Assembly (NCBI RefSeq): GCF_900108335.1
Contig: NZ_FNVT01000010.1
Location: 1 to 64,000, forward strand
Reading direction: 5' to 3'
Length of the DNA stretch: 64,000 nucleotides
DNA from: Nonomuraea solani
GTDB lineage: Bacteria > Actinomycetota > Actinomycetes > Streptosporangiales > Streptosporangiaceae
In this document: positions 33,701 to 41,811 of the stretch, piece by piece
Numbering within the stretch: the stretch's first letter is position 1
Layout: every line of letters begins with the position of its first letter
The notes under the pieces: generated by a model
Told to the model about the DNA's origin: nothing
Database searches by the model: none
The model's input: the letters and a program-made list of their open reading frames with translations, nothing else
Program-made: the position numbers and the translations under genes

Positions 33701-34017
33701 AGGTCGATCCGCCAGTAGCTGTTGTTGCCGCTGTTGTGGTCCCAGGCGGCGCCCACCGGGGTCTGGTTCACGCCGTTCTTCGTCCAGGTCACCCAGACCG
33801 TCTGGCCGGACTCGATCGGCCACGTCGTGGCGTTGATCCGGACCGCCTCACCGGCCATCGGGTCGCGGGGGAGGCGTTCGGTCGGCTCACTGGAGTAGAG
33901 GTCGTCGATTCCGGTCGGATTGTGGTGGATGCCGTCCAGCGCGTACGCGGGAATGGTGACGAGGGAGGCGAGCAGGACGAGCGCCACGACGATGGCGGCC
34001 GACCGTAACCGGCTCAT
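30754..34017 (-). CDS. Secreted GH31 enzyme with CBM35-like domain, probable 3-alpha-isomaltosyltransferase (cycloalternan-forming)
   Basis: A 1087-residue exported protein, close to the size of known 3-alpha-isomaltosyltransferases (about 1090). Residues 1-27 are a signal peptide (TIPAYA). An N-terminal beta domain precedes the GH31 barrel: GERFEGFGERYDRLDQRG, GVWMSANEWNTQAEV, nucleophile in VDGFKTDGSE (D569) and acid/base in FWAGDQNSS (D634). A CBM35-like domain (about 965-1085) begins YEAEFATGTGTSTN and ends GGINLDNLVVARP. This enzyme transfers isomaltosyl units by alpha-1,3 bonds and closes the ring. The FKTDGxE form is shared with the cytoplasmic GH31 next door. The first 19 codons of the longer frame are rejected; ATG 34017 gives the signal peptide. 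Confidence 0.84.
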   Translation of the reverse strand: MSRLRSAAIVVALVLLASLVTIPAYALDGIHHNPTGIDDLYSSEPTERLPRDPMAGEAVRINATTWPIESGQTVWVTWTKNGVNQTPVGAAWDHNSGNNSYWRIDLGTFARGDRISYTVNADVNGGGQKSTGPFAFTVTSWSTVTNVTGYVNNGTSVDVTTGDSAGSFTPKIRFAFPALDRFRTQIAPSGSGLNISGLSGFTVTNSASTLTLSTASLVLKIQKAPYRLSVYKGDGTTLITRQYDPATFRNIGWASDGATTITKIEDHFMSPAGERFEGFGERYDRLDQRGTDVHNYVYNQYRDQGATRRTYLSVPFFLNSAGYGVHVAGTRYAIFNLGTHLSDLAGFTVDTGGGLDSTLDYHVFAGTPAEIVDDYTAVTGRPQLPPKWAFGVWMSANEWNTQAEVNAELANVDTYQIPHTAMVLEQWSDEATFYLWHGATYTPKPGSGKPAYADLTFPAGSAWQDPRAMVTGAHAKGIKMILWQIPVLKENFDTNPPTAPQQHLNDKAYAQAQGYVAKNATNGPYRIPTGQWFGDSMVPDFTSTAAANWWMSKRDYLIDEVGVDGFKTDGSEAVFGRSVQFADGRKGDEMHNAYPNSYTGAYNAYVKGKRPDGTIFSRAGTTGAQSRSIFWAGDQNSSFGAFQEAVRAQLSAGQSGVPYTAWDLAGFTGDFPSAELYLRSAAQATFSPIMQYHSEKANPGTSEARTPWNVQARTGDTSVVPSFRKFANVRMNLIPYLYTEAKASATTGVPMMRAMSFAFPGDATAAAQDQQYLFGSQLLVAPITTQGATSKNVYLPAGEWYDLWNGGRFTGPGTKTYSAGLDTIPVYAKPGAIIPLNLNADYQLGGEIGNSVDAYTNLTFRIYPSGSTSYAYFEDSANATRTITSAENWAAHTVTVTVPALTTTGTLQVASTKPASVTGATARASLAALKAAAEGWWWDPVRQLTHVKLASAAANRTITLNGVDKAAYEAEFATGTGTSTNTDHAGYTGTGFVDGFASAGDAVTFQVKADAAGSHQLKFRYATTVASTRTITVDGVAAGTLSLPALADWDTWGTATLTTPLTAGAHTIKITYDSGGINLDNLVVARP

Positions 34018-34031
34018 GGGGGTGCCCTTCT

Positions 34032-36239
34032 TCAGAAGATGGCGGACAGACGGGACCAGTGCTCCGCCGCGCACAGGACGGGCGGGCGGTCGAGGGGCGC
34101 GGGCAGGATCACCGTCCGCCCGCCGGTCAGGTCGCGCCCGGTCCAGACGTCGGCCCAGCCACCTTCAGGGAGATAGACGGAAATTTCCGTAACGCCGGGC
34201 TCGGTCACGGGCGCCACCAGCAGCGCGTCACCGAGCTTGTACTGCAGCGGATGCCGCCACACCTCCGGATCCGCCGGATGGTCGAAGAACAGCCCGCGCA
34301 TCAGCGGCGCGCCACCGGCGACCGCCGCCCGTGCCTGCTCCGCCAGATACGGCACCAGCCGCTCCCGCAGCTCCGCCAGCCCGCGGAACACCGGGATCAC
34401 CCGCTCGTCCCCGGTCTGGGCGGCGACGTTCCACGGCGTGCGGTCCCTGATGGGCGTGCGATGGTGGTTGAACTCCGAGTGGTACTGCATGATCGGCATG
34501 AACGCCGACGCCCCCGCCGCGCGCAGATAGAGCTCGGCGTCCGGCACCGGCCCTGAGAACCCGGCCAGGTCCCAGCCCCAATAGACGATCCCGCAGGCCG
34601 AGGCCGTGATCCCGGCCCTGATCGAGGAACGGAACGCCTCCCACGTCGAGTCCTCGTCCCCGGCCCAGAAGACCCCGTGCGGCTGCGACCCCGCGAACCC
34701 GGCCCGGCTGAACGTCACCGGCGCCTTGCCGCACGCGCGCAGCAGGTCGCCGAACGCGCGGGCGTAGTGCACGGGGAACAGCCCGTTGCCCGCCGCGCCG
34801 TCGCGCCCGTCGGCGTAGCGCAGGTCGTGACCCCAGGCGTGCTCGCCGCCGTCGGTCTTGAACCCGTCGATCCCCACCTCGTCGACCAGGTAGCGCCGCT
34901 TGGCCGTCCACCAGTCGCGCACCTCCCGCGCGGACAGGTCGGGCATGAGCGCGAGCGGGAACCACCAGCCCCGGTTGCGGTAGGGGCGGCCGCCGGCCTC
35001 GCGCACCCCGTACCCGCGCTCGACGAGCTGCTTCGCGTCCACGGCGGCCTGGTGGCGGGGGTGCGGGCGCGTCTTCTGCAGCGGGATCTGCCAGAGCAGC
35101 ACCTTGACGCCCCTGCGGTGCAGCTCGTCCACCATGGCCTTGGGGTCCGGCCACGGGCCGTCCTCGGGGAAGGTGTAGTCGGCCAGCCGGTGGGGCTCGC
35201 CGGACGGCTCGTACTCCGCGCCGCGGAACGCCGTGAACGTCGTCTCGTCGCTCCACGCCTCGATGACCAGCGCGCCCACCGGGATGCCGTGCTCGCGGTG
35301 CCGGTCCATCTCGGCCAGCACGCGCTGCTGGGTGTTCCACTCGTTGCCGCTGGCCCACAGCCGGAACACCCACTCCGGCAGCTCGGCCGGGCGTCCGGCG
35401 TCGCCGAGGAAGGCGTCCAGCACGTCCGCGGGGCGCTCGCCGCCGTAGAAGCGCACGCCCAGCTCGCCGTCCCGGCCGGTCTCGGCCTCGACGACGATCC
35501 GGCCCGGCCGCGCGGCGCCGACGTCGTACCAGGTCCTGCGGGAGGTCTGGACGTGCCAGCCCCAGCTCGCCGGGCCGCCCATGACCATCGCGTACGGCAT
35601 CGGCAGGTACGTGCGCCCGTGCCGGCCCTGCGCCTTGTACTGCTCGAACACCACCGCGTCCAGGGCCCGGCCGACCTGGTCCACGGCGTCGAACCGCTCG
35701 CCGAAGCCGACCACGTGCTCCTCCGGCGTGAGCTCCAGCTCGAACCGCACCCGCAGCGGGCCGTCGCCGTCGGCGAGCCAGCGCACGCTGCCCGGCACGA
35801 TCCGGTCGGCGCCGGTGACCTCCAGCTTGCCGCCGGCGTCCGACCAGCTCGCCGCCGTCACCTCGAACCAGCGGCTCGTACGGGCCGCGCCGTCACCGGT
35901 CGTGGCCCGGAAGCGGTAGGCGTAGCGGGTTCCGGCGCGCAGGGCGGGGGTGCGCACACTCCAGGAACCGGCGACGGCCCGCGCCGCCCGCGCCTGAGCG
36001 GCGGCCAGATGACCGCCGTCGCCCGTCGTGCCGCCCGTTTCGGTCGCGTTTACCCTGGTCAGCGGTAGCTCGACGGGTGCGGCGCCGTCCGCGGTCCACT
36101 CGCACACGACGGAGGTCACCCGCGCGGACGCCCGCACCCGCAGCTCCGCCGTTTCTCCGTCCAGCGGCCTGGCCGGGACACGCTGGTCCTCGGTCTCCGC
36201 GTACGGATGCCCCGAGCCGTACGGCCGGTGCCGGATCAT
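34032..36239 (-). CDS. Cytoplasmic GH31 enzyme, probable cyclobis-(1-6)-alpha-nigerosyl hydrolase (3-alpha-isomaltosidase)
   Basis: A 735-residue protein with no signal peptide. GH31 features: HVVGFGERFDAVDQVGRALD, WASGNEWNTQQRV, nucleophile in IDGFKTDGGEHAWG (D463), acid/base in FWAGDEDSTW (D528). It resembles the secreted isomaltosyltransferase next to it more than the CBM20 enzyme, as expected for an enzyme cutting the alpha-1,3 bonds made by that transferase. In Kribbella flavida a GH31 hydrolase next to a GH15 enzyme opens the imported ring and yields isomaltose (recalled from the literature). It overlaps the GH15 gene by 4 nt (ATGA). Confidence 0.82.
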   Translation of the reverse strand: MIRHRPYGSGHPYAETEDQRVPARPLDGETAELRVRASARVTSVVCEWTADGAAPVELPLTRVNATETGGTTGDGGHLAAAQARAARAVAGSWSVRTPALRAGTRYAYRFRATTGDGAARTSRWFEVTAASWSDAGGKLEVTGADRIVPGSVRWLADGDGPLRVRFELELTPEEHVVGFGERFDAVDQVGRALDAVVFEQYKAQGRHGRTYLPMPYAMVMGGPASWGWHVQTSRRTWYDVGAARPGRIVVEAETGRDGELGVRFYGGERPADVLDAFLGDAGRPAELPEWVFRLWASGNEWNTQQRVLAEMDRHREHGIPVGALVIEAWSDETTFTAFRGAEYEPSGEPHRLADYTFPEDGPWPDPKAMVDELHRRGVKVLLWQIPLQKTRPHPRHQAAVDAKQLVERGYGVREAGGRPYRNRGWWFPLALMPDLSAREVRDWWTAKRRYLVDEVGIDGFKTDGGEHAWGHDLRYADGRDGAAGNGLFPVHYARAFGDLLRACGKAPVTFSRAGFAGSQPHGVFWAGDEDSTWEAFRSSIRAGITASACGIVYWGWDLAGFSGPVPDAELYLRAAGASAFMPIMQYHSEFNHHRTPIRDRTPWNVAAQTGDERVIPVFRGLAELRERLVPYLAEQARAAVAGGAPLMRGLFFDHPADPEVWRHPLQYKLGDALLVAPVTEPGVTEISVYLPEGGWADVWTGRDLTGGRTVILPAPLDRPPVLCAAEHWSRLSAIF

Positions 36240-37321
36240 GCCGTCACCCCCAGCTCGTCCGCGAGCACCAGGTACATGCCGTGCGACCACAGCAGCGGCG
36301 TGGCCACCGGCCCCCAGCGATCCAGCCACTCCTGCCGCCGATCCGGCGCCAGCAGCAGGCCGGGCACCTGCTCGGGCAGGTCGCCCGCAGGGTTCGCCTG
36401 CGCGGCCATCCACTCCAGATAGCGTGCCGCCTCGGCCCGCCGCCCGGCGCGGGCGTGGTTCCAGCCGAGGAACCCGGCGAGCAGCACCCACCGCCCGCCG
36501 CCGTAGAAGGTGTCGTCGAGGTAGCGGTAGACGCCGCCGTCGCGGGCGAGCTGCCGTTCGACCTCCGCGACCGTCGCCTCGCCGGCCGGATGCCCGGCCG
36601 GATACAGCCCGAACGGCTCCACACAGGCCAGCAGGCTCGCGTCCACCGCGTCACTGCCGAGCCACTTGCGCAGATGTCCCTCCTGAGTGACGCCCTCCTG
36701 CGCCACGAGCCCGGCGATGCCCTCGACGGCCTCGGCCGCCGCGGCCGACTCCGGGCCGCTCAGGACGCCGAGCGCGATCGCCGCGCGCAGCCCCGCGTGG
36801 ATCGAGCCGAGCGTCGCCACGTGACGGTGCTCGACGTGCTCCTCCCACCAGTCGTAACAGGGCACGTGCCAGAACGCGGTCAGATAGCGGGCCGCCGTCC
36901 TGACGCCCTTCTCCACGCCGGGCACCACGTGGCCGTGCCGGACGCCGTGCTCCCGCAGCGCCCACAGCCACGTGCCGTACCCGTCGAGCTGGAAGTCCCA
37001 CCAGTCGTCGTCGCCGTCGACACCGTCCAGCGTGAACCGGGTCGGCAGCATCTCGGCGGCCGGAACCGCCTCGCCGCGCCCCGCGCGGGACACCAGCGCG
37101 TCCACCTGGCCCGCGCGGTCGCCGACCACCCGCGCGCACCAGGCGTGGAAGGCGTCCGCGCCGGCCACGTCACCGTGCCTGCTCACCCCCTCGGCGATGA
37201 ACGCGCCGTCGCGCAGCCAGGAGTAGCCGCGGTAGGCGGAGAAGGTGGGCGAGGCCGGATAGGCCCCGGAAGGCGCCTGCAAGCGCTTGATCACGTCGAG
37301 GCTGTGCGCGACGAGGGACAA
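36236..37321 (-). CDS. GH15 enzyme, probable isomaltose glucohydrolase
   Basis: A 361-residue (alpha/alpha)6-barrel protein, no signal peptide. It is shorter than fungal or bacterial glucoamylases because it lacks the N-terminal beta domain. Typical pieces are FSAYRGYSWLRDGAF, DDDWWDFQLDGYG, the acid candidate in CYDWWEEHVEH (E160) and the base candidate in AGDLPEQVPG (E317), then PLLWSHGMY. It should split isomaltose to two glucoses, finishing breakdown of the imported ring. The start is TTG 37321 with AGGAG nine bases before; 35 nt separate it from the binding-protein gene. Longer readings upstream lie in that gene. Confidence 0.8.
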   Translation of the reverse strand: MSLVAHSLDVIKRLQAPSGAYPASPTFSAYRGYSWLRDGAFIAEGVSRHGDVAGADAFHAWCARVVGDRAGQVDALVSRAGRGEAVPAAEMLPTRFTLDGVDGDDDWWDFQLDGYGTWLWALREHGVRHGHVVPGVEKGVRTAARYLTAFWHVPCYDWWEEHVEHRHVATLGSIHAGLRAAIALGVLSGPESAAAAEAVEGIAGLVAQEGVTQEGHLRKWLGSDAVDASLLACVEPFGLYPAGHPAGEATVAEVERQLARDGGVYRYLDDTFYGGGRWVLLAGFLGWNHARAGRRAEAARYLEWMAAQANPAGDLPEQVPGLLLAPDRRQEWLDRWGPVATPLLWSHGMYLVLADELGVTA

Positions 37322-37356
37322 CGAATCTCTCCTGTAGTGCGTAGGAACGAGAAGGT

Positions 37357-38619
37357 CTAGCCGAGCAGGGCGTCGACTTCGGCGGCGGCCGCCTTGAGCG
37401 CGTCCTCGACGGACTTGCGGCCGGCCGCGGCCTCGCCGAGCTCCTTGGTCACCGCGTCCTGCATCTCCTGCTGGCGCTTGATCACCGGCGGCAGCGCGAT
37501 GGACTTGAGCGAGTCGAAGACCGCCTGCCGATTGGCCGGCTTGGGATCCTTGAGATAGCCGGACAGCACCTGCTGGTCGGAGACCGGCGGCAGCTCCCAC
37601 GACGACTGGACTCGGGTGTTCGCGGCGGTGTCCGAGGCGGACAGGAAGCGGGCCCAGGCCCACGCCTCCTTGCCGTGCTTGGTGGTCGAGGAGGCGGCGA
37701 CCGCGTTGTGGAAGACCGCGCTGGCCTTGGCCGCGTCACCCGGCTCGACGACCACGTCCCAATCGAACGGCACGTCCTTCAGGCCCGCGAACTGCCAGAT
37801 GCCGTTGTGCCACATGGCGAGCTTGCCGGACTTGAACAGGTTCGTGTCGTAGTCGGCGGTGCCGCCGATCTCGGCCTCGGTCGGCATCGTCTTGCCCACC
37901 TTCGACACCAGCCAGGTGGCCGCCTTGACGCCCTGCGGGCCGTTGAACGCCGACTTCCTGCCGTCCGCCGACAGGAACTCGCCGCCCGCCTGCTTGAGCG
38001 TCTTGTAGAACTCGAAGAACTGCACCGGCTGGAAGTCGCCGTACACGCCCTTCTTCTTGTCGGTCAGCTTCGCCGCGGCGGCCTGCTCGTCGGCCCACGT
38101 CCAGTCGGCGGTCGGCGGGGCCACGCCGGCCTTGTCGAACAGGTCCTTGTTGTAGAAGAGCACGACCGTGGAGAAGGAGGCGGGCAGCGCGTACTGCTTG
38201 CCGTCGCGCTTGAAGGCGTTGAGCGACTCCTGGGCGTACACCGCGGTGCCGCCGTCGCCCGCGACCGTGGCGAGGTCGAGCAGGGAGCCGGCGCTGGCGT
38301 AGGTGACGAAGTTCTCGTAGTTGAGCTCGAACGTGTCCGGCGCCGTGCCGCCCGCGATGCTGGTCTGGAGCTTGGTGAAGTACTGGTCGAAGGGGGCGGT
38401 CTCGACGACCACGTCCACGTTCGGGTTCTCCTTCTCGAAGGCCTTCTCGATGGTGTCGAGGTCCTTCACGTGGTCGGGCGCGGCGGAGAAGGTGAAGTAC
38501 CGCAGCGTCACCTTGCCGGTCGCGGAGTCGGTGCCCTTGGTGGCCGAGCCTTGCGAGCAGGCGGTGGCGAGCAGCGCGGCCGCCGCGACGGCGGTGACGA
38601 TCTTGATGTGTCGTGACAT
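37357..38619 (-). CDS. Sugar-binding lipoprotein of ABC transporter (cycloalternan locus)
   Basis: A 420-residue extracellular solute-binding protein (family 1). The N-terminus MSRHIKIVTAVAAAALLATA with lipobox ATAC marks a lipoprotein. The fold starts VTLRYFTFSAAPDHVK, and the middle has GKLAMWHNGIWQFAGL. Its place between the permeases and the GH15/GH31 genes suggests it binds the cyclic tetrasaccharide or its linear forms. A Kribbella-type importer for this ring is the model. Confidence 0.9.
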   Translation of the reverse strand: MSRHIKIVTAVAAAALLATACSQGSATKGTDSATGKVTLRYFTFSAAPDHVKDLDTIEKAFEKENPNVDVVVETAPFDQYFTKLQTSIAGGTAPDTFELNYENFVTYASAGSLLDLATVAGDGGTAVYAQESLNAFKRDGKQYALPASFSTVVLFYNKDLFDKAGVAPPTADWTWADEQAAAAKLTDKKKGVYGDFQPVQFFEFYKTLKQAGGEFLSADGRKSAFNGPQGVKAATWLVSKVGKTMPTEAEIGGTADYDTNLFKSGKLAMWHNGIWQFAGLKDVPFDWDVVVEPGDAAKASAVFHNAVAASSTTKHGKEAWAWARFLSASDTAANTRVQSSWELPPVSDQQVLSGYLKDPKPANRQAVFDSLKSIALPPVIKRQQEMQDAVTKELGEAAAGRKSVEDALKAAAAEVDALLG

Positions 38620-38631
38620 GGGGGGTTTCCT

Positions 38632-39441
38632 TTACTTGAGCCCGCTCTGCGCGACGCTGGCTATGACGTGCTTCTGCGCGAAGACGTACAAGATGAGGAT
38701 CGGGACGACGCTGACGACCGAACCGGCCATCACCACGTCCCACTGCGTGGTGAACTGGCCGTGCAGGGTCGCCAGACCCAGGGGCAGCGTCATGAACTCG
38801 GGCGACTTGATGATGATCAGCGGCCACAGGTAGCTGTTCCAGCTCGCCATGAAGCCGAAGATGGCGAACGTGGCGAGGGCCGGGCGGATGAGCGGCAGCA
38901 CCACGTACGCAAAGATCCGGAAATGTCCGGCACCGTCCAGCACGGCCGCCTCGTCGAACTCCCTCGGCACCTGGTTGATCGCCTGCCGCAGCAGGAACAC
39001 GCCGAACGCGGAGGCGATCGTCGGCGCGAGCAGCGCGAAGTAGGTGTCGACCAGGTTGAACGTGCGCATCTCGATGAACAGCGGCACGACCAGCACCGGC
39101 AGCGGCATCATCAGCGTCGCGAGGTAGACCGCGAACAGCGCGCCTCTGCCGGGGAAGGGCAGGCGGGCGAACGCGTACGCCGCCATCGCGCTCGTGACGA
39201 GCTGCAACGCGGTGGAGGCGGCGCCGATCCAGGCGCTGTTGAGCACGATCCGCCAGAACGGCAGCGTCTCCAGCAGCCTGCCGTACGCGTCCAGGCTCGC
39301 GCCCTCGGGGGTGAAGTCGGGCGGCACGGCCAGGACGGCGTCGCTCGGCGTGATCGAGGTGATCACCGCCCAGCCGAACGGGAACAACATGACCAGCGCG
39401 CCTATCCCCACCAGGAGATAGCGGATCGCCTTCCTACCCAT
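38632..39441 (-). CDS. ABC sugar transporter permease, MalG type (cycloalternan locus)
   Basis: A 269-residue inner-membrane protein with six helices, starting YLLVGIGALVMLFPFGWAVI. The EAA loop is FDEAAVLDGAGHFRIF followed by LPLIRPAL. It overlaps its partner permease by 8 nt and precedes the binding-protein gene by 12 nt. This order, permeases before binding protein, differs from the other three importers here. Confidence 0.93.
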   Translation of the reverse strand: MGRKAIRYLLVGIGALVMLFPFGWAVITSITPSDAVLAVPPDFTPEGASLDAYGRLLETLPFWRIVLNSAWIGAASTALQLVTSAMAAYAFARLPFPGRGALFAVYLATLMMPLPVLVVPLFIEMRTFNLVDTYFALLAPTIASAFGVFLLRQAINQVPREFDEAAVLDGAGHFRIFAYVVLPLIRPALATFAIFGFMASWNSYLWPLIIIKSPEFMTLPLGLATLHGQFTTQWDVVMAGSVVSVVPILILYVFAQKHVIASVAQSGLK

Positions 39442-40369
39442 AGGTCACCCACCGCCTCTGGCCCCGGATCTGCACGATGGTCACCAGCAGCACGAGCGCG
39501 AACAGCAGCCACGAGAGTGCCGAGGCGGCGCCGGCGCGGCCATACCGGAAGGTGAGGTCATAGATCTGCGACACCACCACCTGCGTCGCGCCGCCCGGCC
39601 CGCCGCCCGTCATGATCTGGACCTGGTCGAACACCTGGAAGCCGTTGATCAGCGAGATCACCACCACGAAGAACGTCGAGGGCGACAGCAGCGGCAGCGT
39701 GATGTGCCGGAACCTGCGCCAGGCCGTGGCGCCGTCCACCATGGCGGCCTCCTGGAACTCGCGGGGGATCGCCTGCAACCCGGCCAGCAGGATGATCATC
39801 ACGAAGCCCAGGTCCTTCCAGGCCGAGGCGAGGATGATCGACGGCATCGCCCAGTCGGGGTCGGTCCACCAGCCCGGCCCGCTCACGCCGACCAGGCCGA
39901 GCGCCCAGTTGACGATGCCGCTGGCCGGGTTGAGCAGCCACTTCCACATCAGCGCGACGACCACCCAGCTCGTGATCACCGGCAGGAAGTAGACGCCGCG
40001 CAGCAGGCCGCGCGCGGGCATCGCCCGGTTGAGCAGCACCGCCAGGCCCAGGCCGCCGAGGTAGACGAGGGGGAGGTAGCCGGCGATGAAGTACAGGGTG
40101 TGCAGGAACGCGGCGCGGGTGTCGGGGTCGCCGATGAGCTCCAGATAGTTGCCCAGACCGACCCAGCGCATGTCGGTGATGAGGTCCCATTCGTGCAGGC
40201 TGATCCAGAGCGAGCCGATCATCGGGATCAGGGTGTAGAGGACCAGCGGCACGAGGCTCGGCAACAGGAACACCGCGACGGTGCCGGCATAACGCCACTT
40301 ACCTCGCCGCTTCGGCCGCACGTGGGCCACCTTCGGCGGGGTTTCGGGAAGAGCCTGCCGGACGCTCAC
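39434..40369 (-). CDS. ABC sugar transporter permease, MalF type (cycloalternan locus)
   Basis: A 311-residue inner-membrane protein. A basic N-terminus (PKRRGKWRY) precedes the first helix AVFLLPSLVPLVLYTLIPMI; five more follow. The EAA loop is FQEAAMVDGATAWRRF. It starts within the stop of the ROK regulator (ATGA), so regulator and transporter are one transcript. Confidence 0.93.
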   Translation of the reverse strand: MSVRQALPETPPKVAHVRPKRRGKWRYAGTVAVFLLPSLVPLVLYTLIPMIGSLWISLHEWDLITDMRWVGLGNYLELIGDPDTRAAFLHTLYFIAGYLPLVYLGGLGLAVLLNRAMPARGLLRGVYFLPVITSWVVVALMWKWLLNPASGIVNWALGLVGVSGPGWWTDPDWAMPSIILASAWKDLGFVMIILLAGLQAIPREFQEAAMVDGATAWRRFRHITLPLLSPSTFFVVVISLINGFQVFDQVQIMTGGGPGGATQVVVSQIYDLTFRYGRAGAASALSWLLFALVLLVTIVQIRGQRRWVTYG

Positions 40370-41556
40370 GGGGCGGCTCCGATCAGACGGGCGCGTACGA
40401 GGCGGCCCTGCTCGCCCGCCGCTCCGGCGGCGTCGAACGGGGTGGCCAGCACCAGCGCCGCCGCCCCCTGGGCCCAGCTCGTGTCGTCCCAGCTCTCGAC
40501 CTCGACGGAGATGTCACGGCGGCCCGGATACAGCTGGGCCCGCAGCGCCGGCTCGAACCCGATCCGCCACAGCGGCCAGTCGGCCGTACCCTCACCGAGC
40601 ACCACCACGAACTCGGGGTCCACCACGTTGATCAGCCCCGCCGTGGCCCGGCCCAGAATCGCCCCGGCCTCGGCGAACACCTCCCGCGCGCCTCCGTCCC
40701 CGCCCGCGGCGGCCCTCCCGAGCGCGGCCAGGCCCTCGGCCGTCGTCTTGGTGCGGGCGGCGGCCAGGAGGCCCGCCGAGCCGACGAACGCCTCCAGGCA
40801 GCCCCGGGCGCCGCAGCCGCAGGGCGGGCCTTCGGGATCCACCGGCAGGTGACCGAATTCGCCCGCGCCGCCCCGGGCGCCCCGGTACACGCGGCCGTCG
40901 GCGACGATCGCCGCTCCGACGCCGCGCCCGATCGTCACCACGAGGAAGTCGCGGTGCGTACGCCCCCGGCCATAAAGGCGCTCGGCCGCGGCCAGGGCGT
41001 TCACGTCGTTCTCGACCAGGACGGGAAGATTGAGCCGGCGCCGCAGCCGTTCGCCCACGGGCATGGCCTGCCAGCCGAGCGTCGGCGCGTTGACCGTGCC
41101 GACCGCCTGGTCGTCCACGCTGCCCGGCACCCCGACCCCGACCCCGAGCAGCGGCGGCACCCCGGAGATCTCCTGGACCACCGATTCCACCGCGTCCGCC
41201 AGGTGGTCGAGCGCGCCGGGCGCCGCCGGATCGTGCGGCAGCTCCCAGGACCCGAGCACCTCACCATCGAGCCGTACGTCCACCAGCACCAGATGATCGG
41301 CCGTCACCTTCACGCCGAGCGCCCGTCCGGCACTCCCCACCAGCCCGAGCCGCTGAGCCGGCCGGCCGCCGCGCGATGGCTTCAGGTCCAGCTCCTCCAG
41401 CATCCCGTGCCCGATGAGCTCCTTGGTGAGCTGTGTGACGGTGGCCGGGCTGAGATCCAACTCGCGGGCCATCTCGCTCCGGCTCAACGGGCCGACCGTG
41501 CCCAGAAGGGCGAGAATCGCCGTCCTGGTCAGGTCGCCGCGGTCCGTGCCTGCCAT
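40366..41556 (-). CDS. ROK-family transcriptional regulator (NagC/XylR type)
   Basis: A 396-residue protein: N-terminal winged helix-turn-helix (about 8-70; ILALLGTVGPLSRSEMAREL, SPATVTQLTKELI) and a ROK domain with zinc motif PPCGCGARGCLEAF and the ND pair in LVENDVNALAAAE. Lack of a perfect ATP loop (ALGVKVTADHLVLVDV) and presence of the DNA-binding domain mark it as a repressor rather than a kinase. It is the first gene of the cycloalternan operon and probably represses it through the inverted repeat just upstream. A sugar from the pathway is the likely inducer. Confidence 0.92.
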   Translation of the reverse strand: MAGTDRGDLTRTAILALLGTVGPLSRSEMARELDLSPATVTQLTKELIGHGMLEELDLKPSRGGRPAQRLGLVGSAGRALGVKVTADHLVLVDVRLDGEVLGSWELPHDPAAPGALDHLADAVESVVQEISGVPPLLGVGVGVPGSVDDQAVGTVNAPTLGWQAMPVGERLRRRLNLPVLVENDVNALAAAERLYGRGRTHRDFLVVTIGRGVGAAIVADGRVYRGARGGAGEFGHLPVDPEGPPCGCGARGCLEAFVGSAGLLAAARTKTTAEGLAALGRAAAGGDGGAREVFAEAGAILGRATAGLINVVDPEFVVVLGEGTADWPLWRIGFEPALRAQLYPGRRDISVEVESWDDTSWAQGAAALVLATPFDAAGAAGEQGRLVRARLIGAAP

Positions 41557-41563
41557 GTAGAGG

Positions 41564-41583
41564 ACTTTCTTTAGGAATAAAGT
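41564..41583. promoter_or_regulatory. AT-rich inverted repeat upstream of the ROK regulator
   Basis: ACTTTCTTTAGGAATAAAGT lies 7 nt before the ROK start and is self-complementary at 14 of 20 positions (ACTTT and AAAGT outer arms, TTTA/TAAA inside). NagC/Mlc-type ROK repressors bind AT-rich sites of this form. It is the only AT-rich block in a very GC-rich region and probably includes or overlaps the operon promoter. Confidence 0.6.
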
Positions 41584-41811
41584 TAGTGGTGAAGATAGTG
41601 CGGCGCGGCCACTCTCCTGTCAAGAGCGAAGAAGACCCTCACCGATCTCGGTGAGCCGGGCCGGACGATCACGAGGACCGTTACGACCCCATGGGCTGAA
41701 TCGACAATTTCCAACGGGTTTCCGCCAGCCACGCCTGTCAGTGGTCGCGCCCGGCGTCTGTGTGCTGACCAGGCGATTCGCGAATGGCGGGTTCTCGCCT
41801 ACCGTGGCCCC

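Noticed and set aside
34018..34074. Extra 19 codons before the isomaltosyltransferase signal peptide
   Set aside because: A signal peptide must be N-terminal, and the extension lacks a good ribosome site.
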